A stretch of 64,000 nt of DNA from Bog-473 sp963840245 (lineage in GTDB: Bacteria; Actinomycetota; Acidimicrobiia; Acidimicrobiales; RAAP-2): contig CAWIYI010000024.1 of the NCBI GenBank assembly GCA_963840245.1, forward strand, positions 1-64,000. Direction: 5' to 3'. Positions 9,500 through 21,562 of the stretch are shown here, in pieces (positions within the stretch are counted from its first letter, which is position 1; the number at the start of each line of letters is the position of its first letter). A model generated the notes under the pieces. It worked only from the letters and a program-made list of their open reading frames with translations, made no database searches and was not told where the DNA came from. The translations under genes were made by a program, and so were the position numbers.

Positions 9500-9851
9500 G
9501 TGATGGAGCGTATCCAAGGTCGCGAGTTCGGCCGATCGGCCGGCCTCGTGCTGCTTCGTCAGTCCGCGGCGATCGCTGGCTGTCCAGTCTTTGCCGAGAT
9601 CGGCGCCCGACTGCCTCCCTTGCCGATCGGCGGGCACGGCCGGAGGAACCGAGGCGACCGATGACGCGGCCAATCCAGTCGGTACTCCGACTCCGGCTTG
9701 TTCGCACTCGGCCCGTCAGGACACCGGCGAGCAGGCCTGCGGTCAGGAGGACGGCGCACGTCGCCACGGCCACGACCGGTGCCCCGGTCGATCTCGACAC
9801 GTTGCTCGTCAATGGTCTCGACTCTCTCACTTTGACCGGCCACGAGGGCAA
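9500..9851 (-). CDS. Possible small single-span membrane protein
   Basis: Downstream of gcvP and facing the end of crcB there is about 650 bases without a recognisable gene. The best candidate is a minus-strand frame from ATG 9851 with a hydrophobic segment GAPVVAVATCAVLLTAGLLAGVL followed by Arg-rich sequence. That would be a single membrane helix with a cytoplasmic tail. The frame stays open far beyond and overlaps crcB, so its end is unknown; an indel may have removed the true stop. No homology is recognised. It may equally be noncoding. Confidence 0.25.
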
Positions 9852-9965
9852 ACGGCGTCTTCTGCGCCAGATCGTCGGCGATCAAGGTGCAGGATCCTCA
9901 CGAGGCGACCCACGAGGTGCGGGTGTGGAACGTCGTCGAACAGGCCGAAGCCGAGGCGCTCACGT

Positions 9966-12879
<2,914 letters not shown>

Positions 12880-12919
12880 GGAGATCTCCTCACGTGTCCC
12901 GCTCGTCACGCGGAACTGG

Positions 12920-13115
12920 TCGGACGTCCTCCCCGCTCTGTCACTGGACCTGAGAGCCTCACCGCGACCTGCAGCGACTTCCACCTTCGGTGCGGACGAC
13001 GGGCGCCCGCTTTCCAGAGTTGCCTCGCCGGAGCGGTATGTCGGCCTGAGAGTTTCTCGGGGAGAGTTGCTCCTCCGGCGTCCCCTCGACTGCGTGCTGC
13101 GGGGACTCTGGCGCT
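12920..13115 (-). promoter_or_regulatory. Tandem glycine riboswitch upstream of gcvP
   Basis: Read on the minus strand, the leader of gcvP holds two copies of the glycine aptamer. The first contains GCCGGAGGAGCAACTCTCC followed by GAAACTCTCAGGCCGA and a closing GGCAACTCTGGAAAGCGGG. The second contains ACCGAAGGTGGAAGTCGC and GGCTCTCAGGTCCAGTGACA. The paired CTCTCAGGC cores and the GGAG/GAAGG loops are the class signature, and gcv operons are its usual target. The second aptamer ends about 40 bases before the ribosome-binding site. Confidence 0.88.
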
Positions 13116-13191
13116 CCGGTTCAAACGGCGTATTCAGTTGTGCCACCCACTATACGGCACCGGCCTGGCGGGCCGGGTTCCCGGAGCTGAG

Positions 13192-14302
13192 CTATTCGCT
13201 CTCTTCGTCCTCGCGGACCGGCCACAGCGGTGGGCGCACGAGGACGGCCCGGCAGCTCGCGGCCGCGCTGGACGACGGTGATCGGCGTCCCCGTCGAGGA
13301 GCGCGCGTCGGCATCGACGAAGCCCGAGCCCGATGCCCCGCTCGCGCATCGGCGAGAAGTTGCCGCTGGTCAGGATCCCGACCTGGTCCGACTCCTCGCA
13401 GAGCAGCGAACCGTCGCGCAGCGGTTGGCGCCCGTCGGCGACGATGCCCCGCAGGCGACGGCACGGGCCGTTCGCCCGCTCCTCTTCCAGCGCGGCGCGG
13501 CCCAGTGAAGTCCCCCTTGTCCCAACCGACGACCCAGCCCAGGCCGGCCTGGAGCGGGGTGATGCCCGGACCCAGCTCGTGGCCGTGCAGCGGCAGCCCC
13601 GCCTCGAGGCGCAGCGTGTCGCGGGCACCGAGCCCGGCCGGGACGACCCCTTGCGCCAGGACCGCCTCCCAGAACGCCGGCGCCACCTCGGCGGGAACGG
13701 CGCACTCGACGCCGTCCTCGCCGGTGTAGCCCGTGCCGGCCACCAGGCAGGTGGCGCCGCCCCATTCGAACCGCTCGACGGAGAACCGGTGCACCTCGGC
13801 GGCCGCGGGCGCGATCTGCGCCAGGCGGGCGCGCGCCTCGGGTCCCTGGACCGCGATCACGGCCCGCTCCTCGGTGACGTCGTTCCCGCCGATGGCCGCC
13901 ACGACGTCGGTGGTGTTCGACGCGTTGGGCATGACGTCGAAGCGCTCCTCGTCGACCCACCACACGATGATGTCGTCGACCACGAACCCGTCCTCGTCGA
14001 GGAGGTGGGTGTACTGCGCCCGCCCCGGGTGCACCCGGCGCAGGTCGTTGCTCAACGAGTGCTGCAGATGGTCGAACGCGTCGGCGCCCCGCACGCGGAC
14101 GGTGCCGAGGTGGCTGACGTCGAAGGCCACGGCCGTCGGTGCGGCAGGCCCGGTGCTCGGCCACGGTCCCCGACGGATAGGCCAGGGGCATCTCCCAGCC
14201 GCCGAACGGGACCATCTTGGCCCCGAGCGCGAGGTGCGCCGCGTGGAGCGGCGAGACACGGTTCGGGGCAGCGGCCCTGTCCTCTGCGTCCTCGGCGTGC
14301 AC
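13192..14302 (-). CDS. gcvT: Aminomethyltransferase, glycine cleavage T-protein (frameshifts)
   Basis: This enzyme transfers the methylene group from aminomethyl-lipoyl-GcvH to tetrahydrofolate and releases ammonia. It starts at GTG 14302 (HAEDAEDRAAAPNRVSPLHAAH). The sequence then shows LGAKMVPFGGWEMPL, VAFDVSHLGTVRVRG, QYTHLLDEDGFVVDD, a VAGTGYTGEDGVE folate-site motif, and GLGARDTLRLEAGLPLHGHEL with the conserved GARDTLR and GHEL. The C-terminal barrel has SGNFSPMRERGIGLG. The frame breaks near 14150, 13515 and 13330. About 370 codons fits the family. It lies about 350 bases from gcvP on the same strand, while gcvH is 15 kb away. Confidence 0.9.
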
Positions 14303-14309
14303 CCGGCCA

Positions 14310-14687
14310 GACTAGGCGGCTCCGGACGAGCGGAAGACCGTGTGACGCGAGCAGCGAATGCGAAGTCACGCTGGTACACGATGCAGATCGGCACCTCGGG
14401 GTAGAGCTCGCGCATGCGCCGCACCTTGCGGTTCTTGCGGGTGACGAGTCGTTGGTCGGCCGTGGTGAGCTCAATGAAGACGCCGCGGCCCGGGCAGGTA
14501 GAAGTCGGGACGGAAGCCGGACACCGGCGAGCCGTTGCGCGTCCCACTCCAGGGGGAACTCCACCGGCTCGTACTCCCAGCGCTCGCCCTGAGAGGTCGA
14601 GCAGCGTGGCGAAGAGACGCTCGGAGGGATGGGCGAAGCGGACCTGCCCAGCGGGCGCACAAGCCGGATGATGGATGCGCCCGACAC
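14310..14687 (-). CDS. Small PD-(D/E)XK-like protein (frameshifts)
   Basis: Pieced together from two frames, the protein reads RFAHPSERLFATLLDLSG, then ERWEYEPVEFPLEWD, then a degraded PDFYLPG-type strand, then FIELTTADQRLVTRKNRKV and RRMRELYPEVPICIVYQRDF. The order Glu, Asp in a DFYLP strand, then E-x-T/K in IELTT is what a minimal PD-(D/E)XK nuclease fold looks like. I have seen closely similar sequences annotated as uncharacterised or fused to phosphoribosyltransferases, but I cannot name a function. It lies between a MerR gene and gcvT. The start is probably GTG 14687, and the stop is uncertain because the frame is broken near 14500 and 14600. Confidence 0.5.
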
Positions 14688-14705
14688 GCGCTGGGTCCGC
14701 CGCGG

Positions 14706-15212
14706 TCACTCCCCGGCGGCCCGCGTCGGCCTGCACTCGCGACGGGCCGCGTTGATCGCAGCCGGCTCGGCCTTGGCGGCGGCGAGGCGCACGATGTCCG
14801 CGTCGAGCTCTTCGACCACGCCGGCCAGCGGCACGATGTTGAACACGCCCTGGCCACCGGCCAGCAGGTCGACGACCTCGCCGTTGGAGCGGGCCAGCAC
14901 CGAACTGGTCCCGGTCAGCACGAGGTTGGCCGAGGCCAGGTCCGAGCCCAGGTCCTCGCGCAGGCACTCGACGGCCCGGCGGGCGGACTGCAGCGAGACG
15001 CCGGCGTCGAGCAGCTGCTTGATCACCTTGAGCTCGAGCACGTCCGAGTAGGCGTAGACCCGCCGGGACCCGCTGCCCTTGGCCGTCGCCACCGACGGCT
15101 GCAGCAGGCCCGTCCGGGCCCAGTAGTCGAGCTGCCGGTACGAGATCCCCACGAGCCCACACACCTGCGGCCCATGAAACCCCCCGACATGAGGCACGGC
15201 ATCGTCGACCAT
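14706..15212 (-). CDS. MerR-family regulator, Rv1830-like
   Basis: An intact MerR-type regulator. The chosen start is ATG 15212 because GGGAGG lies just upstream; an in-frame ATG at 15260 would add 16 residues without support. The winged helix reads GPQVCGLVGISYRQLDYWAR, then TGLLQPS, a wing with GSGSRRVYAYSDVLELKV, and the helix IKQLLDAGVSLQSARRAVECL. The C-terminal part (residues about 85-168) is an all-helical/beta domain without metal-binding cysteines. In mycobacteria two MerR genes and a DUF151 gene sit between garA and gcvP. Here this copy stays beside gcvT/gcvP while the FtsR-type copy is with garA and gcvH. Its targets are unknown. Confidence 0.8.
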   Translation of the reverse strand: MVDDAVPHVGGFHGPQVCGLVGISYRQLDYWARTGLLQPSVATAKGSGSRRVYAYSDVLELKVIKQLLDAGVSLQSARRAVECLREDLGSDLASANLVLTGTSSVLARSNGEVVDLLAGGQGVFNIVPLAGVVEELDADIVRLAAAKAEPAAINAARRECRPTRAAGE

Positions 15213-15301
15213 CACACCTCCCTGCAATCCCACACACTGCGCTGCCACTCCGGGCGTCACTCTAGTGCACCCCGGACGACACGGCAGTAGTTACGAAGGC
15301 G

Positions 15302-16388
15302 TTATTCGGGGGGTTTTCGGGGTTCGGCGGGCTCCTGGGGCCACACGACCACGCGCCCGAGCACGGAGAGCCCGACCCGGTGCCCGGGCTCGAGCGGGGC
15401 GCCCCCCGTGACCCGCACGACCAGCTCGGGCAGCGCCGTCGACATCGGGGCGCACCCGCACCACGGCGTCGTGGCCGTAGTACTCGTAGCTCTGCACCGT
15501 GGCCACCACCGCGCGACCGTTCGCGGGGCTCGTCCGAGCCGGATCTGCTCGGGGCGGACCATGACCCGGGCCCGCCCGCCCGTCGAGGCGCCGTCCCAGT
15601 CGGCCACGGCCAGCCGCCCCAGCGCGCGTGGCGGCCGTGCCGTCGTGGACCTCGCCGTCGAGCACGTTCGACTCCCCCAGGAACTGCGCCAGCTCGACGT
15701 CGCCCGGTCGGCCGTAGAGCGCCGACCGGCGTGTCGAGCTGTGCGATCACGCCGTGGCGGAGCACGGCCACCTGGTCGGCCATGGACAGCGCCTCGTCCT
15801 GGTCGTGGGTCACCAGGATGGAGGTGGTGCCCGCCTGGCGCAGGACAGCGTGGCACGTCGGCGCGGACGGATGGCGCGCATGGCCGCGTCGAGCGACGAG
15901 AACGGCTCGTCGAGGAGGACGATCTCGGGACCGATGGCCAGCGCGCGGGCCAGGGCGACCCGTTGCTGCTGCCCGCCCGAGAGCTGGTGCGGGTAGCGAC
16001 GGCGGTAGCCGGACAGCCCGACCAGCTCGAGGAGCTCGTCCACCCGCGTTGCGGCGGTCCGGACCGCGGGGCAGGCCGAAGGCGACGTTGCGACCGACGC
16101 TGAGGTGCGGGAAGAGCGCGCCCTCCTGCGGCACGTAGCCGATGCGCCGGCGCTCGCTGGGCACGAAGCGCCGGGCCGGCGTCGTCGACGACCTCGGCGC
16201 CGATGGCGACCTCTCCGCCGTCGGGCCGCTCGAAGCCGGCGACGATGCGCAACAGCGTCGTCTTGCCGCTGCCCGACGCGCCGAGGATCGCGGTGAACGA
16301 CCCGGCCGGGACCGACCAGGTCGACGCCGCGCAGGACCATCTGGGGCCCGAACGCCTTGGTCACGCCCGAGATGCGGAGGTCCTTCAT
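15302..16388 (-). CDS. Ferric iron ABC transporter ATPase, FbpC-type (frameshifts)
   Basis: This is the ATP-binding subunit of the iron importer whose permease and binding protein are immediately upstream. It starts at ATG 16388, overlapping the permease stop. Across frames it reads KAFGPQMVLRGVDL, a Walker A region around 16250-16300, GYVPQEGALFPHLSVGRNVAFGL (typical of the FbpC/CysA Q-loop), the signature HQLSGGQQQRVALARALA, Walker B IVLLDEPFSSLD and ILVTHDQDEALSMAD. A TOBE-like C-terminal domain follows, ending VVVWPQEPAEPRKPPE. At least six frame changes are needed, and total length (about 362 codons) is normal for FbpC. Confidence 0.85.
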
Positions 16389-18031
16389 GTGACCCTCATT
16401 GTGCTCGGCGCGTCGAGGACGAGCCTGGTCCGGCGGCCTCCCATGCGGGCCGGCTGGCGGTCGAACCAACGACCGAGCACGTAGCCGGGCACCGCGGCGA
16501 TGAGCACCATCACCAGCGCGTACGGCGCCGCCTGGCTGTACGACACGTTCGACTCGTAGGCCCAGAACTGCGTGGCCAGGGTCTCGACGTTCGTCGGGTG
16601 GAGGACGAGCGTGGCCGTCAGCTCCGTCGCCGTCTCCAGGAACACCAGCGCGAACGCGGCGATCAGGCCCGGCGCCACCAGCGGCAGGGTGACGCGCCAC
16701 AGCACCGAGCGCCGGCTGACGCCGAGCGAGCCGCCCACCTCCTCCAGCCCGACCGGCGGCGCGGGCGACCGCGGCGCGGACCGACACGACCGCCAGCGGG
16801 AAGAACATGACGGCGTAGGCCAGGACCAGCAGCGGGCTGGACTGGTAGAAGCGGCCCTGCAGGAAGTGCTCGGTCACGTAGGTGAGGCTCAGCGCGACGA
16901 CGAGGCCCGGCACGGCCAGGACGACGAGGTTGGAGCGCTCCAGGCTGAGCACCGAGCGGCGGGGAAAGCGCACCGACAGGAGGGCGATCGGCACGCGCGG
17001 CGAGCGTCGCGACCACGCCGGCGGCGGCGGCGTAGCCGAACGTGTTCAGCGTGGCCTCGGGCAGCGAGGCCGCCTGGCGGCAGCGTGCTCGTCCCGCCGC
17101 GCACGATCAGGTAGACGATGGCTCCCACCGGGACGCCGAGCGCCAGCACGACGAGGAGCACCACGCCGGCGAGCGCCACGGGCCCGAGCCGACCCAACGG
17201 CAGCGGCCGGAGCTGCCGGGCCGCACCCGCCCCGAGCCGCGACGTCCGGCCGTGACCCCGCACGGTGTCCTCGCTGGCGAGCAGGAGCAGCGCCGAGCAG
17301 CACGAGGATCAGCGAGAGGGCGCAGGCGGCGGGCTCGTTGAAGCCGACCTGGAACTCGTTGTAGATCTCGGTGGTCAGGGTCTGGTAGCCGAGGATCTCG
17401 AAGGCGCCGAACTCGGCCAGCACGACCAGCCCCACGAGGATCGCGCCCCCGAAGATGGCCAGGCGGGCCTGGCCCACCGTCACGATCCAGAACGTGCGCA
17501 CCCGGCCCAGCCCGAGGCTGCGCGCCACCTCCTCCTGCGCCGGGTCCGCCGATCGCAGGCTGGCGGCCACCGGCAGGAAGACCAGGGGGTAGACGGCCAG
17601 CGTCATGACCAACACGGCCGCCCAGAAGCCCGCGATGGACGGGAAGATGGCCCGCCAGCCGAAGCTGACCACGAAGTCGGGGATGCCGAGCGGGATCACC
17701 ACGAGGATGGCGAGCAGCCGGCGGCACGGCATGTCCGTCCGCTCGACGAACCAGGCGGCCAGCGTGCCGACGATGGCGCTCAGGATGGTCACGACCACGA
17801 CCAGCGAGACCGTGTTCCAGATCAAGCGTCGCGGTGAGGCTGCCGGAACAGGAGCTGGTGCAGCTCGGCCATCCGACCTGCACGGCCTGGACGACGAGGA
17901 ACACCAACGGCAGCAGCACGACCACCGACACGAGGACGGCGCCGGCGGTCAGGAGCGGTGGCAACCGGCGCCGGCCGCCTCGGCGACCTTGACCGGCACC
18001 TCCACCGTCGCACCGGCACCGCCGCCGTCAC
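16385..18031 (-). CDS. Ferric iron ABC transporter permease, FbpB-type fused double domain (frameshifts)
   Basis: Inner-membrane permease with two fused BPD domains, about 549 codons. The start GTG 18031 overlaps the stop of the binding protein as GTGA. Recognisable segments include LLTAGAVLVSVVVLLPLVFLV (TM1), WNTVSLVVVVTILSAIVGTL, and the first EAA loop EEVARSLGLGRVRTFWIVT. In the second half GVVLLVVLALGVPVGAIVYL, LVVLAVPGLVVALSLTYVTEH and the second EAA loop GGSLGVSRRSVLWRVTLPL are visible. It ends RTRLVLDAPSTMRVT. Breaks near 17290, 17010 and 16760 are restored by the conserved loops. The double-domain form is the norm for FbpB/SfuB. Confidence 0.85.
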
Positions 18032-19102
18032 AGCAGTTGGGCCTCCTGCAGCAGCTTGATCGCCTCGGCTCCCGTGCCGAGCTCGGCGATGGTGATGTTG
18101 TTCGGCTGCAGCTGGTCGAACGGCGTCTCGGGCTGCGCCGTCGTCACGCCCGAGGCGATCGGGTACTCGAAGCTGTCGCTGTGGGCGATGATCTCCTGCC
18201 CCGCCTTGGAGGTCAGGAAGGCCACGAAGCGCTGCGCCTCGGCCATGTGGCGGGTCGACTTCACGATCCCGGCACCGGACACGTCGATCACGTACCCGAC
18301 GTCGCTGCGGCGCGAAGGTAGGCGATGGCCGAGTGCAGCCCTGCGTCCCCGACCTGGGCCTTTTCACGGTACCAGTAGTACTGGTTGATGACACCCAGCG
18401 CCACTTGCCCGCTGTTGACCTGCGCGATGAGCGTCTCGTTGTCGGGGTAGCTGTGGCTCCCGGCGTTCGCCTTGACCGCCTCGAGCCACTGGAGCGCCGC
18501 CGCCTCGCCGTGGGCGCGCGCGATGGAGGTGACGATCGGCTGGAAGTCGGTCTCGGAGCCGGCGATGCCGATCTTGCCCTTCCACTGTGGGTCGGCCAGG
18601 TCCATGACCGACGTCGGGAGCTGGCTCGGCGTCAGCAGGTTCGTGTTGTAGACCATGACGCTGACGCGGGCCGACACGCCCACCCACTTGCCCGTCGCGG
18701 CGAGTTGAAGCGGGCCGGGGTGTTGGCCAGGGTCGACGGCGCCACCGAGGCCAGGAGGCCCTTCGAGGCGAGTACTGCAGGGGTGGCGAGTTCTCGGTGA
18801 AGAAGACGTCGGCCGGCGAGCGCGAGCCCTCCGTCACGATCTGGTCGGCCAGCACGTCCTCGTCGTCGCTGCGCAGGTTGCACCGAGATGCCGGTCTTCT
18901 TCTCGAACGCGGAGACCAGGGCCTGCGTCGTCTGCACGTGCTGGCCCGAGTAGACGGTCAGCGCCCCGGACGAGCTCCCCGAGCTCGGGCTCGAGGAGCA
19001 GCCGGCCAGCGACCACGGCGCCCACGGCGAGCGCCAGGCCGAGGGCCACTCCCCCTCGGCGCCCTGCCCGCCCACGTGCACTCGTCCAGCTGCATCGTCC
19101 AT
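18028..19102 (-). CDS. Ferric iron-binding lipoprotein, FbpA-type (frameshifts)
   Basis: This is the extracellular solute-binding protein of the iron importer. It starts at ATG 19102, preceded by GGAAGGTGG. A hydrophobic leader with a lipobox-like AGCSSS (cysteine near residue 37) is followed by LTVYSGQHVQTTQALVSAFEKKTG. SPADVFFTEN comes next, then YNTNLLTPSQLPTSVMDLADP, WKGKIGIAGSETDFQPIVT and GVINQYYWYRE. The adjacent Tyr-Tyr pair is the iron-ligating pair of the FbpA family. The last residues are EAIKLLQEAQLL. Frame breaks occur near 19040, 18890, 18780, 18690 and 18300. It is the first gene of the operon and carries an iron-box operator upstream. Confidence 0.88.
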
Positions 19103-19127
19103 GCCACCTTCCGGTTCGACCCTGACA

Positions 19128-19146
19128 TTAGGTAACCCTAACTTAG
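19128..19146 (-). promoter_or_regulatory. IdeR/DtxR-type iron box upstream of fbpA
   Basis: TTAGGTAACCCTAACTTAG matches 14 of 19 positions of the IdeR consensus (TTAGGTTAGGCTAACCTAA) as I recall it, and keeps both TTAGG-type half-sites. It lies 26 bases upstream of the fbpA start. Iron-loaded IdeR would repress the importer. The regulator gene is not in this window. Confidence 0.8.
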
Positions 19147-19195
19147 GCGTACCGACCGTCAACCTACGTCGGCGTCAAGCACGGGCGTTCGGTGT

Positions 19196-20035
19196 TCAGG
19201 ACGGTGCGGGCGCTCCCCCGGCGGCCAGGTCGGCCCGGCCCTCGAGCGGGCTCGAGGGCTCGGCATGGAAGCGGACGGGGATGCGCCCGGCCCGGCGGGC
19301 CCGGCAGCCGGCCTCGACGGCCAGCCGCATGGCCCGGGCCATGGCGACGGGGTCGTGCGCCCGGTTGACGGCCGTCGCCACCAGGACGCCGTCACACCCC
19401 AGCTCCATGGCGAGGGCGGCGTCGGAGGCGGTGCCGATGCCGGCATCGAGGATGACCGGGACGTCGACGGCTTCGCGCAGCAGCGCGATGTTGTGCGGGT
19501 TGCGGATGCCGAGCCCGCTGCCGATCGGCGAGCCGAGCGGCATCACCGCGGCGCAGCCGACCTGCTGGAGGCGGAAGGCGAGGACCGGGTCGTCGGTCGT
19601 GTACGGCAGCACGACGAAACCGTCCTCGGCCAGCTGCTCGGCGGCATCGAGGAGCTCGACCGCGTCGGGCAGCAGCGTGCGGTCGTCGCCGATCACCTCG
19701 AGCTTGACCCAGTCGGTGTCGAAGGCGTCGCGGGCCAGCTTGGCGGTGAGCACCGCCTCCGACGCGGTGGCGCAGCCGGCGGTGTTGGGCAGGACGCGGA
19801 CGCCGAGCTCGTCGAGCAGGGACAGCAGCGAGCCCGCGGCCGGCGGCCTCGACGCGCCGGACCGCGACCGTGGCCATGGCGGTGCCCGACGCACGCAGCG
19901 CGGCGCCGCAGCACGTCGAGGCTCGTCATCCCGCCGGTGCCCGAGCAGGAGCCGCGACGAAAGGACCTCGCCGGCGATGCACAGGCCGCTCTCGGCCGGG
20001 TCGGGCGTCGCAGGACCGACGTCGTTGCGGGTCAC
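19196..20035 (-). CDS. thiG: Thiazole synthase ThiG (frameshifts near N-terminus)
   Basis: ThiG builds the thiazole phosphate half of thiamine from deoxyxylulose 5-phosphate, dehydroglycine and the ThiS thiocarboxylate. The start is GTG 20035. Motifs in order: LCIAGEVLSSRLLLGTGG-type start of the barrel, MTSLDVLRR, LLDELGVRVLPNTAGC, ASEAVLTAKLARDAF, DWVKLEVIGDDRTLLPD with the Schiff-base Lys, PLGSPIGSGLGI, VPVILDAGIGTASDAALAMELGCDGVLVATAV. The frame breaks near 19955, 19890 and 19845. Length of 280 codons is normal. It is divergent from thiD, with 38 bases between the two starts. No ThiS or TPP riboswitch is visible next to it. Confidence 0.92.
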   Translation of the reverse strand: MTRNDVGPATPDPAESGLCIAGEVLSSRLLLGHRRDDEPRRAAAPRCVRRAPPWPRSRSGASRPPAAGSLLSLLDELGVRVLPNTAGCATASEAVLTAKLARDAFDTDWVKLEVIGDDRTLLPDAVELLDAAEQLAEDGFVVLPYTTDDPVLAFRLQQVGCAAVMPLGSPIGSGLGIRNPHNIALLREAVDVPVILDAGIGTASDAALAMELGCDGVLVATAVNRAHDPVAMARAMRLAVEAGCRARRAGRIPVRFHAEPSSPLEGRADLAAGGAPAPS

Positions 20036-20073
20036 CGGACGACGATACCCCGGTGCCCGCCTATGGTGGCTCG

Positions 20074-20896
20074 GTGCCGGACCCGACACCCCCCGTCGCG
20101 CTCACCATCGCCGGCTCCGACTCGGGCGGCGGTGCGGGCGCCCAGGCCGACCTCAAGACCTTCGCCGCGCTGCGGGTGCACGGCACCTGCGCCCTGACCG
20201 CGGTGACGGCGCAGAACACGGCCGAGGTGCGGGGCGTCGTGGCCCTGGAGCCCGCGTTCGTGCGCCAGCAGGTCGAGACCGTCCTCGACGACTTCGACGT
20301 GCGCAGCGTCAAGACCGGGATGCTCGCCACGGCCGGCATCGTCGCCGACGGTGGCCGACCTCGCCGAGCGCGGCCTGCCTCCCCCGCCTGGTCGTCGACC
20401 CGGTCCTGGTCTCGTCCACGGGCCACCCGCCTGCTGGAGCCCGCGGGCATCGCGGCCTACCTCGAACGGCTGCTCCCCCACGCGCTGGTCGTCACGCCGA
20501 ACCTGCGCGAGGCCGCCGTGCTGGGCGACACCGACGTCGACTCCCTCCGCACGCTCGAGGCGCGGGTGGCGGTGGCCGAGCGGATCCGGGCGCACCGGTG
20601 CCCGCTACGTCGTCGTGAAGGGAGGCCACCTCACCGAGTCGGCGGACGACGTCGTGGCCGGCCCCGAAGGGGTCGTCGTCCTGCCGGGCGAGCGGGTGGC
20701 CACCGGCAACGACCATGGCACCGGGTGCTCGCTGTCGGCCGCGGTGGCGGCGCACCTGGCCCAGGGGGCCGACGGTGCCCGACGCCATCACGCAGGCCAA
20801 GGACTTCGTGGCCCGGGCCCTGGCCGGAGGTGCCGGCTGGCGGCTCGGCGCGGGCACGGGCCCCTCGACCATTTCGGGTGGTCCGCACCGTCGTAG
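20074..20896 (+). CDS. thiD: Hydroxymethylpyrimidine (phosphate) kinase ThiD (frameshifts)
   Basis: ThiD phosphorylates HMP and HMP-P for thiamine synthesis. It starts at GTG 20074. The ribokinase-fold motifs are ALTIAGSDSGGGAGAQADLKT (substrate and phosphate loop), CALTAVTAQNT, VKTGMLA, LVVDPVLVSSTGH, ALVVTPNLREA, YVVVKGGHL and the anion-hole motif GNDHGTGCSLSAA, followed by ITQAKDFVARAL. The protein ends PLDHFGWSAPS. The frame breaks at about 20352, 20390, 20430, 20601, 20775 and 20865; most look like one extra G or C. About 274 codons fits the family. Confidence 0.92.
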
Positions 20897-20908
20897 GCTT
20901 GTCGGGCC

Positions 20909-21523
20909 ATGAGTGAGGGATCCGAGCCACGGCGACCCCCGACGCCCGGGGGCGTCTCCATGCGGCCGGCGATGATCGTCGTCGGCCTGGCTGCGCTCAT
21001 CCTCGTCGTCTTCGTCACCATCGGCATCGTGTCCACCCAGTCCCCGGCGGCGGTCAAGCACTCCGACGCGGCGCCGTCACGTGCCCGGCAGTCACCCTGC
21101 CGGGCGGTACCCGCCGGCCGCGCTGCTCGCACCGATCGTGACCGCCGGGCGAGCCCCCGACCAACATCCTCAACGCCGTCTCCGTGCCCGCGGGATCCGT
21201 CCGGGTCTCGCACCAGAACAACAGCGGCGGGGCGGACCAGTACGACTCGCAGGTGCGTCTTCCGCTCCGACGACTCCCAGGCGCGCCCTCCTCGTCCTTC
21301 TTCGCCGCCGACATGAAGCTCGCAGGGATGGCAGGTCTTCGACAAGGGCGCGGCGCCAACAACCCCGGCGCCCTCGAGGTCCTCGGGCAAGCTCGCCGGC
21401 TCCGACGGCTACTACTGGGAGATGGGCGCCACCGTCTCGCCGACGACGTTCAGCAAGGGCGGCCCGGCCCGAGGCGTGACCAACTTCACCGTTCGCCTCT
21501 TCCAGGTGCCCGACCCCGAATAG
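20909..21523 (+). CDS. Membrane-anchored exported protein of unknown function (frameshifts)
   Basis: It starts at ATG 20909, 12 bases after thiD. One N-terminal membrane helix (MIVVGLAALILVVFVTIGIV, residues about 22-41) follows a short proline-rich cytoplasmic tail. The outer part can be traced across frames as LNAVSVPAGSVRVSHQNNS, then a VVFRSDDSQ and FFAADMKLAG stretch, WQVFDKG, SDGYYWEMGATVSP and GVTNFTVRLFQVPDPE. This looks like a compact beta-rich sensor-like domain, but I do not recognise the family. At least five frame changes are needed, so the sequence should be treated as approximate. Confidence 0.55.
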
Positions 21524-21562
21524 CGGCGCAGCGCGTCGGGCGGGCGGGGACGGTCGGGCGCT

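Noticed and set aside
20036..20073. TPP riboswitch between thiG and thiD
   Set aside because: The gap is only 38 bases and lacks the conserved CTGAGA-type core.
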